Source of the DNA: Rhizoclosmatium globosum | Taxonomy: Eukaryota; Chytridiomycota; Chytridiomycetes; Chytridiales; Chytriomycetaceae | DNA length: 64,000 nucleotides | Reading direction: 5' to 3' | NCBI GenBank assembly: GCA_002104985.1 | Contig: MCGO01000033.1 | Coordinates: 310,001 to 374,000, forward strand | Shown here: piece after piece, positions 23,793 through 33,705 of the stretch | How positions within the stretch are numbered: the first letter of the stretch is position 1 | Layout: each line of letters starts with the position of its first letter | Made by a program: the position numbers and the translations under genes | The notes under the pieces: model-generated | What the model was told of the DNA's origin: nothing | What the model saw: only the letters and a program-made list of their open reading frames with translations | Database searches by the model: none

Positions 23793-24782
23793 TTAAGTTG
23801 AGTGTGATTCGCGAATTGTGTTTTCTTTGTCTGCGACTGAATTTTTCACAGTTTGCATTTCTGAAGGCGCTAAAAACTTATTTATCTTGTCCTTCGCATT
23901 CTCGATATTTCGCATGTTTTCTGCAATGCGCCTTTTTTTTTCGCGATGAAGGGTATATTTCATACCCAACTGTACAAAAGTATAGACAAGGGGGCTTAAA
24001 TTTTGAATATGAATGAATGCAATCCAAAAATTTTGATCAAATATTGACATAAGCTGACGAGGATTTGTAAATTGAGTCAAGGTGGCTGACGTTGCGAGAA
24101 AAACTTGGAAAACAATAAATGACGCGACTCCAAACTGCGAAAGAATATACAGCCGTTTAACTTCAAAGTCGTACCCATCACGTTTGACTTTATGCAAATA
24201 TAGGCCATAATACGAGAGAACGGCCAAATCGAATACAAATATGAGCCCGTCACAGACCGACTGGAAGTAATGCAATACATTCGCTGAATTTGAAAATATG
24301 GCTACGTCGGTGGCTAGGACCATTATGATTGAGATCATCACAAGGGTAAGGGTTATAGTTTGAATTACGACAACAAGAATAATAAAATAGATTCTAGAAG
24401 TTGAAATGAGTGCTTGGATATCAGGTAGCCCTCTATTTAGAGTATACTGCACGACAAGAAACTGGTAAGCGAAGTATGACACGATGGAAAGAATGTAGAA
24501 GCTTTGGTAAGTACCAGTTCCTTTCGTATTTTTGCCAAACTCAATAAAAACTAGCGCGAGACAATTGGTTGCTATGCTGAAAAGTAAGAAACAGTTAACT
24601 TGAGTAAAGACAACACGATTCTTGTTTTCTGATGACTCGCGATAAACTAGAATACCGAGCAGGGCAATTTGAAAGATTGAGACAGCAACGGTGATCCAAG
24701 CTTCAATGAAATGGATCATCGCATATGTTTCATTGAAGTCGCTACTAAACGATGATGTCCATTCGTTCGTTGGTTGTGCCAT
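23793..24782 (-). CDS. Orphan seven-transmembrane protein
   Basis: Intronless, 329 residues. There are about seven hydrophobic helices: AWITVAVSIFQIALLGILVY, VNCFLLFSIATNCLALVFI, FYILSIVSYFAYQFLVV, IYFIILVVVIQTITLTLVM, a segment near LIFVFDLAVLSYYGLYL, FGVASFIVFQVFLATSA and LSPLVYTFVQLGM. The N-terminus is short and polar with possible N-glycosylation (NETY), and the C-terminus is a basic helical tail (HREKKRRIAENMRN). Topology resembles a G-protein-coupled receptor but I see no diagnostic receptor motif, so only 7TM is claimed. Adjacent genes give no functional hint. Confidence 0.7.
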   Translation of the reverse strand: MAQPTNEWTSSFSSDFNETYAMIHFIEAWITVAVSIFQIALLGILVYRESSENKNRVVFTQVNCFLLFSIATNCLALVFIEFGKNTKGTGTYQSFYILSIVSYFAYQFLVVQYTLNRGLPDIQALISTSRIYFIILVVVIQTITLTLVMISIIMVLATDVAIFSNSANVLHYFQSVCDGLIFVFDLAVLSYYGLYLHKVKRDGYDFEVKRLYILSQFGVASFIVFQVFLATSATLTQFTNPRQLMSIFDQNFWIAFIHIQNLSPLVYTFVQLGMKYTLHREKKRRIAENMRNIENAKDKINKFLAPSEMQTVKNSVADKENTIRESHST

Positions 24783-24951
24783 TGTTTTGTTTCAGTTTCA
24801 CAGAACAAGAACAATAGCTTCCTTTCTTCAATTGAGAACCTCTGATATTCAGGCAATATCACAAGTTATCATGTGTATTTGTCATACGTCGCGTCCTTGA
24901 ATCGATTTGCTCTTTTTGCACATCATCTTCTGTTGTCAAGACTTACCAAGA

Positions 24952-26562
24952 ATGCACCTTCTCTTGCCCCTTCGCATCATCCGTCGCTACTCATCAATAC
25001 CGACAGCGACCGTCTCCGCCACAGTTCCGGTGTCGTCTGCAAAGGCCGAGGAGTCCGCGGCGGCGCTCGGGGCGCTTGCGAGTCTGTTGACGTCGACGAT
25101 GGCTTCGGCTTCGGCTTCGGCGTCGGCTTCTGTGTCGCCTTCGCCGTCGCCAAGCCACAGCAGCTTTAGTCAGAGCCACAGCCAATCAAAAGCCGAGGCC
25201 AGTTGGACGGCGACCATGGCCCAGGCACAAAACGTTGTTGATCGCAGCGGCCCGTCAACCACCGATTCAATCATCAATCCACAGCAACTGCTTGGCTCAG
25301 ACTTGGCCCTGCTGACGGAAAACATCAGGAAGTTGCTTGGTGCGGATCACCCGGTCCTCAAGTCCGTTGCTTCCTATTACTTTATGGGAACGGGCGGGAA
25401 ACACATCAGACCTATGCTTGTGCTCCTGGTTGCCCAGGCATCTGCTCTGACAACGGCTTCCTCCTCGCGACAGGTGCTAAGTGATTCGCTGATTGATAAA
25501 CCTGTCTCGCCTCAATGCACAATCAAGTTTGACCCTTCAACAACTGCATCCTCCTCATCTGCATCTTCTATCCTTCCCACTCAGCGCCGTCTCGCGGAAA
25601 TAACTGAAATGATTCACACTGCATCTCTTCTCCACGATGATGTTATTGATGCGTCCTTGACTCGCCGTTCAAAACCATCTGTGAATGCCGAATATGGAAA
25701 CAAAATGGCCATTCTGGCTGGAGACTTTTTGCTTTCTCGCGCGTCTATTGCGCTTGCGCGATTACGGAATATTGAAGTTGTCGAGTTGCTGAGTACTGTC
25801 ATTTCAAACTTGGTCGAGGGAGAGTTTATGCAGTTGCGTAACAGTGCAAAGGCGAAGGATCCGAGTGCTGGACTCAATAAGACGAATGCACATGATTCAT
25901 TGGATACTCCAGCCCCTGAATCTCTTGTCCCAACTCGAAGATCATATCCCCTCTTTAGTTCTAATGTTGCGACTGCACGTTTCGAGTACTACCTGACAAA
26001 AACGTATATGAAAACTGCTTCCTTGATTGCAAACAGTTGTCGCGCGTCGGCTGTTCTTGGGGGATGCAACGAGGTGGTTGCCGAAGCTGTGTATCACTAT
26101 GGAAAGTCTCTTGGTCTCGCATTCCAGGTTTGTAGAATTTTTTTAAAGTCTATCCTGTATCTAATGTCCGTTTTCTGTAGGTTGTCGATGATATGCTGGA
26201 TTTCACCGTCACTGCAGATGAAATGGGTAAACCTGTCAATGCAGACATCAAACTTGGGATCGCAACAGCACCTGTCCTCTATGCCGCCGAAGAATTCCCT
26301 GAGTTGGATCAAGCGATCGAACGAAACTTTAAACATGAAGGAGACGATGCATTGGTGTGTACTCTCTACTATTATCATAAATGCTAACGTTATGTGAAAG
26401 GCACTGAAGCTTGTGCATGCAAGTCAAGGAATTTCGCGAACGCGAGCATTGGCTGCTGCTTATTGTGCGGAAGCTGTGGATGCAATCAGCATTCTGCCGG
26501 ATTCTGATGCTAAACGAGTACTGATTCAGCTGACAGAAGCTGTTTTGACGCGTAAAACATAG
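24952..26562 (+). CDS. COQ1: Trans-polyprenyl diphosphate synthase (ubiquinone side chain), mitochondrial
   Basis: Makes the long isoprenoid tail of ubiquinone from IPP. Three exons: start to 26127, 26181-26354 and 26401-26562. The Met at 24952 (MHLLLPLRIIRRYSS) begins a classic mitochondrial presequence; an upstream in-frame Met at 24907 is less likely. A Ala/Ser-rich low-complexity stretch follows the presequence. Catalytic motifs are intact: GGKHIRPMLVLL, the first Asp-rich motif LLHDDVIDASLTRR and the second VVDDMLDF. Spacer inserts after TARFEYY-type regions are Ser/Pro-rich and longer than usual. The last exon ends VLIQLTEAVLTRKT, a normal C-terminus. Confidence 0.92.
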
Positions 26563-26815
26563 ACTAATTTCATGTAATCGAAATTGTGCGTTGATGTTGG
26601 TGGTGGGTGGTTCGTTGAATCGGAACCATGTGATGATCATCATTTCGTTCTTTCTGGGGGAATATACTAAAATATATAAACTTAACTGACCATTACTTTG
26701 AACTTGTGCTCTCTGTTTATCTTTGTGAGTTCACATAATACACAAAGCAATACTGCAACAGATACTCTATTCTATACTTCATATCACACTCAATCTAAAC
26801 TTCCGAACTTCAAAA

Positions 26816-27837
26816 TCAATGGACATTTCTCTTCAAGAAAGAGTCCACAGTAACCCAATATTCATCTTTGAAATCAACTGCGTGCTTCAAATGCCCGCTG
26901 GAAATAAACACTTTCTCCTCCACACTTATTCCTTCATCCCTTGCCAAATTCGCATGGGCATTGATTTCCGATGGAAGCGAAATTGTGTCAGCTTGAGAGT
27001 ATAAGAACAATCGGGCCCCATTCACGTTTCCATCTTCGTTGTTTGTACTAATCGTGTATGGAATCGCCTGATTGAATGGATACTTTTTCATGTCAATCAC
27101 TTGTTTTCCAACAAACGCGAGCGCAAACGCAGCACCAAAAGAAAGACGTTTCACAATCGGCCCTTTGACCTCTGCTGTATTGTACCGTGCCCAACTTGCC
27201 GCAGTTGTTGCACTTGGAGCTGAATCAAGAAGCAGAGCTTGAGACTTGAGTTGGTAGCCCTTCGCATGGAGAGCGTTCACTGTACGCATCATTTTCAAGA
27301 TTCCTCCTTTTGATAGTGCATGAACGACGAGCTTGGAGAGTGAGAATGCGGACTTGGGGGTTCCAGTTGGTTCGACCAATTTGTTTGCTTCAAGGAAAGA
27401 AACGAGAGGCTCAAACTCGTTTACGTACTTCTCTTTTCCCTTTCCAGCCCAGACTGTGTCGATGTCGTCCGTTGTTCCGATAAGGATTATGACGGTGAAT
27501 CCGTTCGATCTTTTTGCACATTATTTGGGTTAGTGACTGGAGTGCAAGCAGAACCAATTTAATTGTCAGAGTTCATTCACCTGTAGTACTGAGCGTACTT
27601 CTCGACTTCAGAGAATGGTGCATCGAGCCATCCGAATATGATGACATATCGCTTTCCGGCGAAAATGTGGTGTGCAGTTGGTTTTGCAATCCAGGCGGGA
27701 CCCACTTGTTCATAGTCGGCGAATTCTTGGGCTTCGGCTGGAGAAAGAGCCACGGGACCTGTTGCGTGGACTCTCACTGGACTCGTGGATGCTTGGGCGG
27801 CCATGATGGCTGATGCGCTGCCAGATTGAGCGTTCAT
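26816..27837 (-). CDS. TMEM53-like (DUF829) alpha/beta-hydrolase-fold protein
   Basis: Two exons, 27580-27837 and 26816-27509. The spliced product reads RYVIIFGWLDAPFSEVEKYA then YRSNGFTVIILIGTTDD, the start of the DUF829/TMEM53 fold. It continues through KLVVHALSKGGILKMM, where HALSKGG sits at the nucleophile-elbow position (the Ser is plausible as nucleophile), and LYSQADTISLPSEINAHANL with the Asp, then SSGHLKHAVDFKDEYWVTV with the His. A single hydrophobic helix (RLSFGAAFALAFVGKQVID) could be membrane-associated. Animal TMEM53 is in the nuclear envelope and touches SMAD signalling; the fungal role is unknown. About 310 residues. It lies 123 bp downstream of the CTD-heptad gene on the same strand. 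Confidence 0.8.
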
Positions 27838-27960
27838 TCGACTTCTGTGGGAGACTTTTTGTGAGACACACCTTTGCGGACTGACTGACTGACTGATCAG
27901 CAACTGAACTATTTTAGACTTAACGTTTATTGATAGAAAATGATTGACGATAAAGAAATT

Positions 27961-29376
27961 TTAAAATGATGGAGATGTTGGAGTGTAGTTTGGTGATGTC
28001 GGAATGTATGTTGGTGAAGATGGTGTCCAAGATGGAGAAACTGGACAATACGAAGGAGAGGTTGGTGTGTAGTTTGTCGTCACAGGTTGGTATGAAGGCG
28101 ATGTTGGAACCCAACTTGGTGACGTTGGGGAATACGCGAATGTTGGCGAAGTGGGCGTCCACCCGAGATTAGGCGAAGCAGGGCAATACGCAGGAGATGT
28201 TGGTGAATACTTCAAATTTGATGTGTATGAAAGGCTTGTGGGTACGTAGCTGGGGGATTTTGGAGAGAAAGAGGCCTGCGTAGGTTTATATGCAGCCTTT
28301 AAAGCCCCATTCTTAGTGAGGTAGTTTGATTGTGGAAGGATGGTCGAACGCCTACCGCTTTTAGACGCTGGAAGCTTTGGCTCGATTGGAATAACACACA
28401 CGTTCTGCTTCTTCTTTGGGGCTTCAGAAACATCTGCTGAGTTGTCATGATTCTTCCTCTTCAGTGGAGAATACGAGGGATTCAAAAGTTGAAAGTAAGC
28501 TGGGCGGTTGCACATTTCTGACACCAAGGCTTTCATTCCCCCTCTTTTCACAACCTCCCTCAATCTACAAGCTTCCTTTTCTTTCAAATACTCCAGCATA
28601 AATTTTACACATGCAGTGTGTCCGCGATCTTTCGCATCTTGTAACACATCGCCAATGTCTTGAGTGGTAGAAACGAAGCGCCCATCTGTGATCAGAATGC
28701 GAACAGATTCCGTCTGTCCACAAAGTAGCGCCCAATCCATGACGTTTTCGTTGTATGTTGGATTGAGGCTTTTACTTTTCAGCAGAAATTCAAGACAGTT
28801 GGTGTTACCAGTGCTTGCTGCCACCGCCAACGGCAGGTTATTATTAAATGACGGATTAATGTGATTTGTGTCCAGCAAAAGGCGGATCACGTTCAGATAG
28901 CCGTGACATGAAGCCCAAAGAAGTGCTGCTTCCAAGTGCAACTTTCTGTGCGTGTCAGCCAGTAAACTTTGTACGAGCAACAATGCCTTCTTTGATTTGA
29001 TTCTCCACTTTCTGGTTTCCCATACAGAGAACGTCTGAATGTCTTTTGGGCAACTGGAGAAGAAGACGGGAGCTGTGATTAATTGGTATGCAAATGGCAA
29101 AGCCATCCATTCCAGGATCCCAAATATCTCTAAATCTTTATTTGTGAGATGCGTTTGGGCAGACACAGTGTCGCGAAGGATGATGTTGGCCAGTTTCTTA
29201 CATAGACGGCCCAACATTGTCAGCTGACCGTTGACAGGCAAGAGAGAAACTATGTGGGCAACAACGGGAGGAGGGAGGGAGTCGAAGCTCATTTTGTGGA
29301 AGGAAAAAACTGCGAACTTCTCATCCCATTCTTCCCCTTTAAGGAAGTTCTTAAAACTTAACCACGACTTCCCCAA
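27961..29376 (-). CDS. F-box-like/ankyrin protein with an RNA polymerase II CTD-like heptad tail
   Basis: Intronless, 471 residues; the start may instead be the Met at 29292, which opens the F-box-like module ([20 protein letters not shown], then [15 protein letters not shown]). Residues about 145-265 look like degenerate ankyrin repeats ([39 protein letters not shown]). A basic, likely nuclear segment follows ([14 protein letters not shown]). From about residue 369 to the end run about 14 heptads of the Y-S-P-T-S-P-S type: an aromatic at position 1, Pro at 3, Ser at 5 and Pro at 6 are the most constant, while Ser2 is often V, T, C or I. Examples are [14 protein letters not shown] and YTPTSPS. 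Such heptads are the mark of RPB1, but no polymerase sequence is present. Function unknown. Confidence 0.85.
   Translation of the reverse strand: MGKSWLSFKNFLKGEEWDEKFAVFSFHKMSFDSLPPPVVAHIVSLLPVNGQLTMLGRLCKKLANIILRDTVSAQTHLTNKDLEIFGILEWMALPFAYQLITAPVFFSSCPKDIQTFSVWETRKWRIKSKKALLLVQSLLADTHRKLHLEAALLWASCHGYLNVIRLLLDTNHINPSFNNNLPLAVAASTGNTNCLEFLLKSKSLNPTYNENVMDWALLCGQTESVRILITDGRFVSTTQDIGDVLQDAKDRGHTACVKFMLEYLKEKEACRLREVVKRGGMKALVSEMCNRPAYFQLLNPSYSPLKRKNHDNSADVSEAPKKKQNVCVIPIEPKLPASKSGRRSTILPQSNYLTKNGALKAAYKPTQASFSPKSPSYVPTSLSYTSNLKYSPTSPAYCPASPNLGWTPTSPTFAYSPTSPSWVPTSPSYQPVTTNYTPTSPSYCPVSPSWTPSSPTYIPTSPNYTPTSPSF
27964..28272 (-). repeat. Degenerate 21-bp repeats encoding CTD-like heptads
   Basis: The 3' end of the preceding gene is built of about 14 units of roughly 21 bp, each coding one aromatic-x-P-T/S-S-P-x heptad. 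Some units are stretched to eight or nine residues (around CPASPNLGW and PTSPTFAY) or decayed (YTSNLK, YQPVTTN). The spread of substitutions shows that the array is not a fresh DNA duplication but has been kept while diverging. Confidence 0.85.
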
Positions 29377-29772
29377 TAATTTATTGTCACGTTAAATTTC
29401 TCGACGGCAGATTATAACAGTAAGAGTGTGGGTCGCAAAGTGGACTCAGACTGTTTACTGCACAAAGTGCCTGCGAAAAGAGGGAATTCTGCTCCGAAGA
29501 GAGAAAAGGGTTGCCAAAAATTGGATACACTCTCCTTGTGGCCCTACCACACGGCAATCTTTAGTAAAAGGCGAAAGATTGAAGCGCTGTTGCGATAAAG
29601 CCAGAGAGGATGGGGCCGGAGGGAGAGACAAGGGATTTCTTTTTATTGATTCCTGGGTGACTGCGCATCAAGTCGTCAGAGCCAATCAAATCACTCCACA
29701 AATTTCAAAGGGGCACTCGACTGCGCACCCAAAATCCTATAAAACCACCACTCACATCTTTCGTTGATCGGT
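29377..29772. other. Divergent intergenic region before U2 snRNA
   Basis: Holds the promoter of the minus-strand CTD-heptad gene and that of U2. No coding sequence supported. Confidence 0.4.
29738..29744 (+). promoter_or_regulatory. TATA-like element of the U2 snRNA gene
   Basis: TATAAAA lies about 29-35 bp upstream of the inferred U2 5' end (29773), the usual distance for a TATA box. No proximal sequence element could be recognised. Confidence 0.5.
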
Positions 29773-29970
29773 ACAATCCTCTCAAGCCTATTGGCTAAGA
29801 TCAAGTGTAGTATCTGTTCTATTTAGTGTGATAACTAAATCTGCGTACATTGTACGTATTCTATTATCACAATTATTTTTGAGCCTCTCCTGTGGACCCT
29901 GTGTGCTTGCACCAGACCCGGGAACTGGTGTCGCTGGCCTTACACTGCCGCCTGCTGACGCCGAGCCCCT
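29773..29970 (+). ncRNA. U2 spliceosomal snRNA
   Basis: The 5' part is nearly identical to U2 across eukaryotes: stem-loop I (GCCTATTGGC), then AAGATCAAGTGTAGTATCTG, which holds the GUAGUA branch-point-pairing element, then TTCT and stem-loop IIa (ATTTAGTG...AACTAAAT). The Sm site is AATTATTTTTGAG at about 29870-29882. Downstream is a GC-rich hairpin (CACCAGACCCGGGAACTGGTG) and a loop resembling the U2B''-binding loop IV (TGGCCTTACACTGCCGCC). The 5' end is placed by alignment with fungal U2 (ACAATCCTCTC). The 3' end is estimated from the last hairpin. The Sm-proximal part is more diverged than the 5' half, as usual. It encodes no protein; open frames across it are incidental. Confidence 0.93.
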
Positions 29971-30302
29971 TCCTCTTTCTCTCAAAACAAATGATGAAAA
30001 ACAAAAACCCAAATCATACTTACATAGAATTGAACCTCCTGCTGTCGCTGTAGAGACTATGACTTCATGGGAAATCAGGAAAATCATGTAGGCAAGAGGA
30101 CTTCATTGTCCCCATCCAATAGACTGTGATGTGTCTCGCAAACATGATCTTCTGAGGTTTGGTTTCTTCGATACACCAAGCCTTTATACCAATAAACTGG
30201 ATTACGTTGTTGTCAGTGTGTTATATCTGATGTTGTGATGATGTCTTGCGACGTTCGTCCATCTGGATCAAATCAAGTGCAAATAATATATTTTCAGAAC
30301 AG
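29971..30302. other. Intergenic region after U2
   Basis: No gene or structured RNA seen between U2 and the 3' end of the VPS5 gene. Confidence 0.4.
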
Positions 30303-32328
30303 TCACTCTTGCTTTTCTCCACTCGGCGATTCTTGGCCCGTCAACTCATAATACGACTCCCACAGCCGAATAATCTGGAACAGAGCGATTAGTCGACAGG
30401 ATTGGCCTAAGTTTACTCTCACCTCTTTCTGATTTTCCACAAAGGACTTCAACACCGCCTGCACACTTCCAGTAAAATCCGCAATCCTCTCCTTATCATA
30501 GCGCTCCATTTCTTTGTTGACCAAATCTGTCACCTTTTTGAGCTCATCCCATGCAAATCGAGCTTGTCCCTCCAACTCAGGCAAATTATTCAAACCACCC
30601 ACAATCTGGTCCGCCCTTGCTTTTGGATCAGCGCGCATTCGTTCAATGCCTTCCTTCTTTTTCTTGACAGCCAAATCCGCATTCTGCCAAACAGTAAACG
30701 CCTTCATCCTTCCCGCAAAGGCGACACGGATGGCGCCAATAAGCCGTAAATGCTCTTCCACAGTCGCAGCCATATTCGTGATATCCATACTCGCCTGCTT
30801 ATCATGCAACTCTTTGATGCGTTTGTGAATCTCTCCAACAACAGCGAGGCTTCTGCCGATTGGTTTCCCTCCTTCGACAGCAGCCAAGGCGTTCAGTGAT
30901 TCGCCAAATTCGAAAGACGCGTTGGCGTAGTCACGACGTTGTTTGACGAGTGATTCCAACGCCTTTTGAAGAACTTTGAGGTGTCGTTCGTCCACAAAGT
31001 CCATTTGATGACGCCGTTTGTCCAACTCCGCATTATCAAGAATTCGACCACTATTAGCTCCAGCTGCAAATGTGGACGCGGCTGCAGTGAGTCCCGGAAT
31101 GGATATAAAAGATGAAGTTGGCTTCGCCTCTTTTTGCTATTTTTGGTTGGAATAGAAGGTTTATTTTAGAATCCAACTGCTCCAACGACGAGTAAAGGAA
31201 GGGGATTTTACATCAGTGGCGAACGTTGATGATTCGAGGAAAAGACGAAGGTCTGTATCTTGCTGGAACAGAGAGTGCGAAACAGTCTTCCTGAGGAACT
31301 TTTCAAGCCCAGCGCGTCTTGACTCGACAAAGTCCTCCGCAAATCGTCCTGTTTTGGCACAGGAAAGTCAGAATAAGTATGAGACGGGCACAACACACAA
31401 ACCTAGGTTCTGCTTTCCAGGAAGAGGCTGAATAATCGCACCAGGGTATCGTTCGACGAGTTGATTGTATAGCCATAAGAAATCGCTGTATCGTCGAGAG
31501 ACTGAGAAGGACGAATGTTTGTATCCGGGACAGTTTGTCTGCGGGAGAAGTGAATAAGCTGCTTCGACATAAATAAATTGAGGCAAGCCAGTCGCTGAAA
31601 ATTGAGTCGCATCTGGTTTGCAGGTATAGTCCAGGTCCTGCGAAAATCTAATCAACATACCCATGTCGAAACCTTGTAGATGGTGTACCCTCCCATTAAC
31701 TCATTTCCAATCTTTTGAGGTTCAGAGATTGAAACTTGGAATTCATAAAGGTGCTGTTTTGGTTGGCGAATTGAGTAGATAGTCGCGCCCAATTCAACGA
31801 CAGTGCAAGTACCTCATTGTCAGCATCATCGGCCTCTCGTTGAGCATGCTCTTCATCCTCATCTTCATCCCTTTGAACATTGGCTAGCGGGTCAAAGAGG
31901 ACAGGCGTTGGTGTGATAGTTGTAGTCACTGCAATACCACCCTTGAGTGGCACGTGAGGCTGAGCAGCATACGGATTTGATGAAGAAGCAAAAGGAGATC
32001 CCCAAGCATCGCCCTGGCTGTCAGAGGAGTAGGAGGGCTGCTGTTCCACCGGGGCAAAGTGCGAGCGGGCATCAAAGGGATCCTCAAAGGCACTTGAAGC
32101 CGTCGCAAACGGCGCGTGTCCAAGCGAAAGAGCATCGAGATTGAGTGGATTTGACGAGTAGTTTTTATAGTTTGTTTCCGTGTTTTGCGGCTCGTACTCG
32201 TCGTTCGCAGCGTCGATATCGAGTGGCGGCGCCGATGTCGTCAGCGCAATTGATGACGTAAGCGGAAGAGGCGGGAGGGACGAGTCGTCGCCGCCCCAGA
32301 CGCCAGAGCCAAATTCATCGTGGTCCAT
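30303..32328 (-). CDS. VPS5: Retromer sorting nexin VPS5 / SNX1-like (PX-BAR)
   Basis: Membrane-bending subunit of retromer that returns cargo from endosome to Golgi. Several exons. The N-terminal 170 residues are acidic and disordered (MDHDEFGSGVWGGDD, ending DEDEDEEHAQ). After a linker, the PX domain starts at the typical FQVSISEPQKIG block near 31710 and includes SRRYSDFLWLYNQLVERYPG and IIQPLPGKQ, the phosphoinositide-binding core. The C-terminal half is a BAR coiled coil (RRHQMDFVDERHLKVLQKAL through FAWDELKKVTDLVNKEMERY) ending IIRLWESYYELTG, the usual Vps5 end. The last intron (30375-30422) is 48 nt and has no in-frame stop, so retention would add 16 residues. Overall identity is clear; internal exon edges near 31030-31240 and 31680 are approximate. 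Confidence 0.9.
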
Positions 32329-32485
32329 TCAGAAAAGAGTTTTTGACTGTAGAAAGAACGCATCTTGCTCAATTCAATGAAGAATTATATCAATGTTAAA
32401 GACTGACGATACAGTACAACCACGGGATCGCTGTAATTCCTGTTCCCTTCAGGTTTCATGTTTCAATCAACCCACAAATTGAAAG

Positions 32486-33580
32486 ATGACCACGCTCCTT
32501 GTCACCAAGTACGTCACCGATTCCGACGACATTGAGCATCCAACGCAATTGCAAGTGACACTGGATCTGGCGCTGCTCAAGAAAGTGTTCAGCTTCGTGC
32601 ATCCAAAGCAAGTCCACCGTCTTCGTCTCCTCAACAAGACATTTGCGACCCTTGTTTTATCCGACGACTTTGCCCTTCTCTGCCTCTCAAACTCGGTTCC
32701 AAAGACGCAGCCCGGCGATTGGTCCGACCTGTTTGCCATCACAAACAAACGCTCGTCCCTCTCATTTCAGAGACCCAACGAGTTTCAGGAACTCTTTTTC
32801 CAATGGCCTGACTTGTATCAGCGGCTGTATGCTCAGCAGTTTGCTCAACACACAAAGTCGCTCGGCAAAGTGATTGGTTTGGGACGAGGCCGTTCGCTCA
32901 CAATTCCACACCACATCCAGGAAATGACATCTCTTGTTCGTCTTGATTTAGGAATGTGTGGACTCTCTGGTACGATTCCATATGCCATCACAGGGCTTAC
33001 CGCTCTTGAGTACTTGGACCTGTCACGAAATAGACTTGAGGGAGGTATCCCTGTCGGCCTTGGAAACTTGACGCAACTTAAATTGCTCAATTTGGAAGAC
33101 AATGAACTGACTGGAGATATTCCTGCGGATCTGGGCTCTTGCGTTCAACTTGTTGGCCTCCAACTGAATGACAACAAACTCTCGGGGCCGATTCCTTCAA
33201 CCTTGGGATACCTTACAAAAATTGTGAAGCTATACTTGAGCAAGAATAATCTGTCCGGACCTATTCCATCGGAATTCGGTCAATTGATTTCTTTGTCGGA
33301 GTTGAGACTCAACAACAACAGTCTTACTGGATCCATTCCATCAGAAATTTGTCGTCTTCAACAACTCCGAAGCTTATATTTAAACAGGAACAAATTGTCG
33401 GGTCCAATCCCTCTTGAAATTGGAGGTTTGGTGCAATTACGCCATTTTGTTGTGAATGGGAACGAGTTGAGTGGCCCAATTCCTCAGTCCATCATGTCAC
33501 TCGAAGAATTGGAGCTGTGTAATTTGAAGGGCAATGCTGGATTCACTTGCGACTTTGATTTTGATTTCTCTATTCAATGA
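32486..33580 (+). CDS. F-box-like leucine-rich repeat protein (dispersed copy)
   Basis: Intronless, 364 residues. Residues about 28-75 form the shared F-box-like module (LALLKKVFSFVHPKQVHRLR then LVLSDDFALLCLS). From about residue 130 there are eight or nine regular plant-type LRRs (LDLSRNRLEGGIPVGLGNL; LNLEDNELTGDIPADLGSC; LYLSKNNLSGPIPSEFGQL), ending with NAGFTCDFDFDFS, which is like the end of the gene at 22255. No signal peptide or membrane segment. The divergent start faces VPS5, with about 155 bp between, so the two may share a promoter. Function unknown. Confidence 0.86.
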   Translation: MTTLLVTKYVTDSDDIEHPTQLQVTLDLALLKKVFSFVHPKQVHRLRLLNKTFATLVLSDDFALLCLSNSVPKTQPGDWSDLFAITNKRSSLSFQRPNEFQELFFQWPDLYQRLYAQQFAQHTKSLGKVIGLGRGRSLTIPHHIQEMTSLVRLDLGMCGLSGTIPYAITGLTALEYLDLSRNRLEGGIPVGLGNLTQLKLLNLEDNELTGDIPADLGSCVQLVGLQLNDNKLSGPIPSTLGYLTKIVKLYLSKNNLSGPIPSEFGQLISLSELRLNNNSLTGSIPSEICRLQQLRSLYLNRNKLSGPIPLEIGGLVQLRHFVVNGNELSGPIPQSIMSLEELELCNLKGNAGFTCDFDFDFSIQ

Positions 33581-33705
33581 TAGATCTGAAAATTAAAATG
33601 CATAGATTCCATTCACGAAGAACTTTACTTTCTGTATATATGAAATCCTTTTGTTGACTTAATCCCTTCATTTTGGTTGCGAAACTCTACCACAAAAACA
33701 AATCA

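Noticed and set aside
29828..30091. Open frame beginning inside the U2 region
   Set aside because: It overlaps the 3' half of U2 snRNA; the Pro-rich reading is an accident of the GC-rich hairpin.
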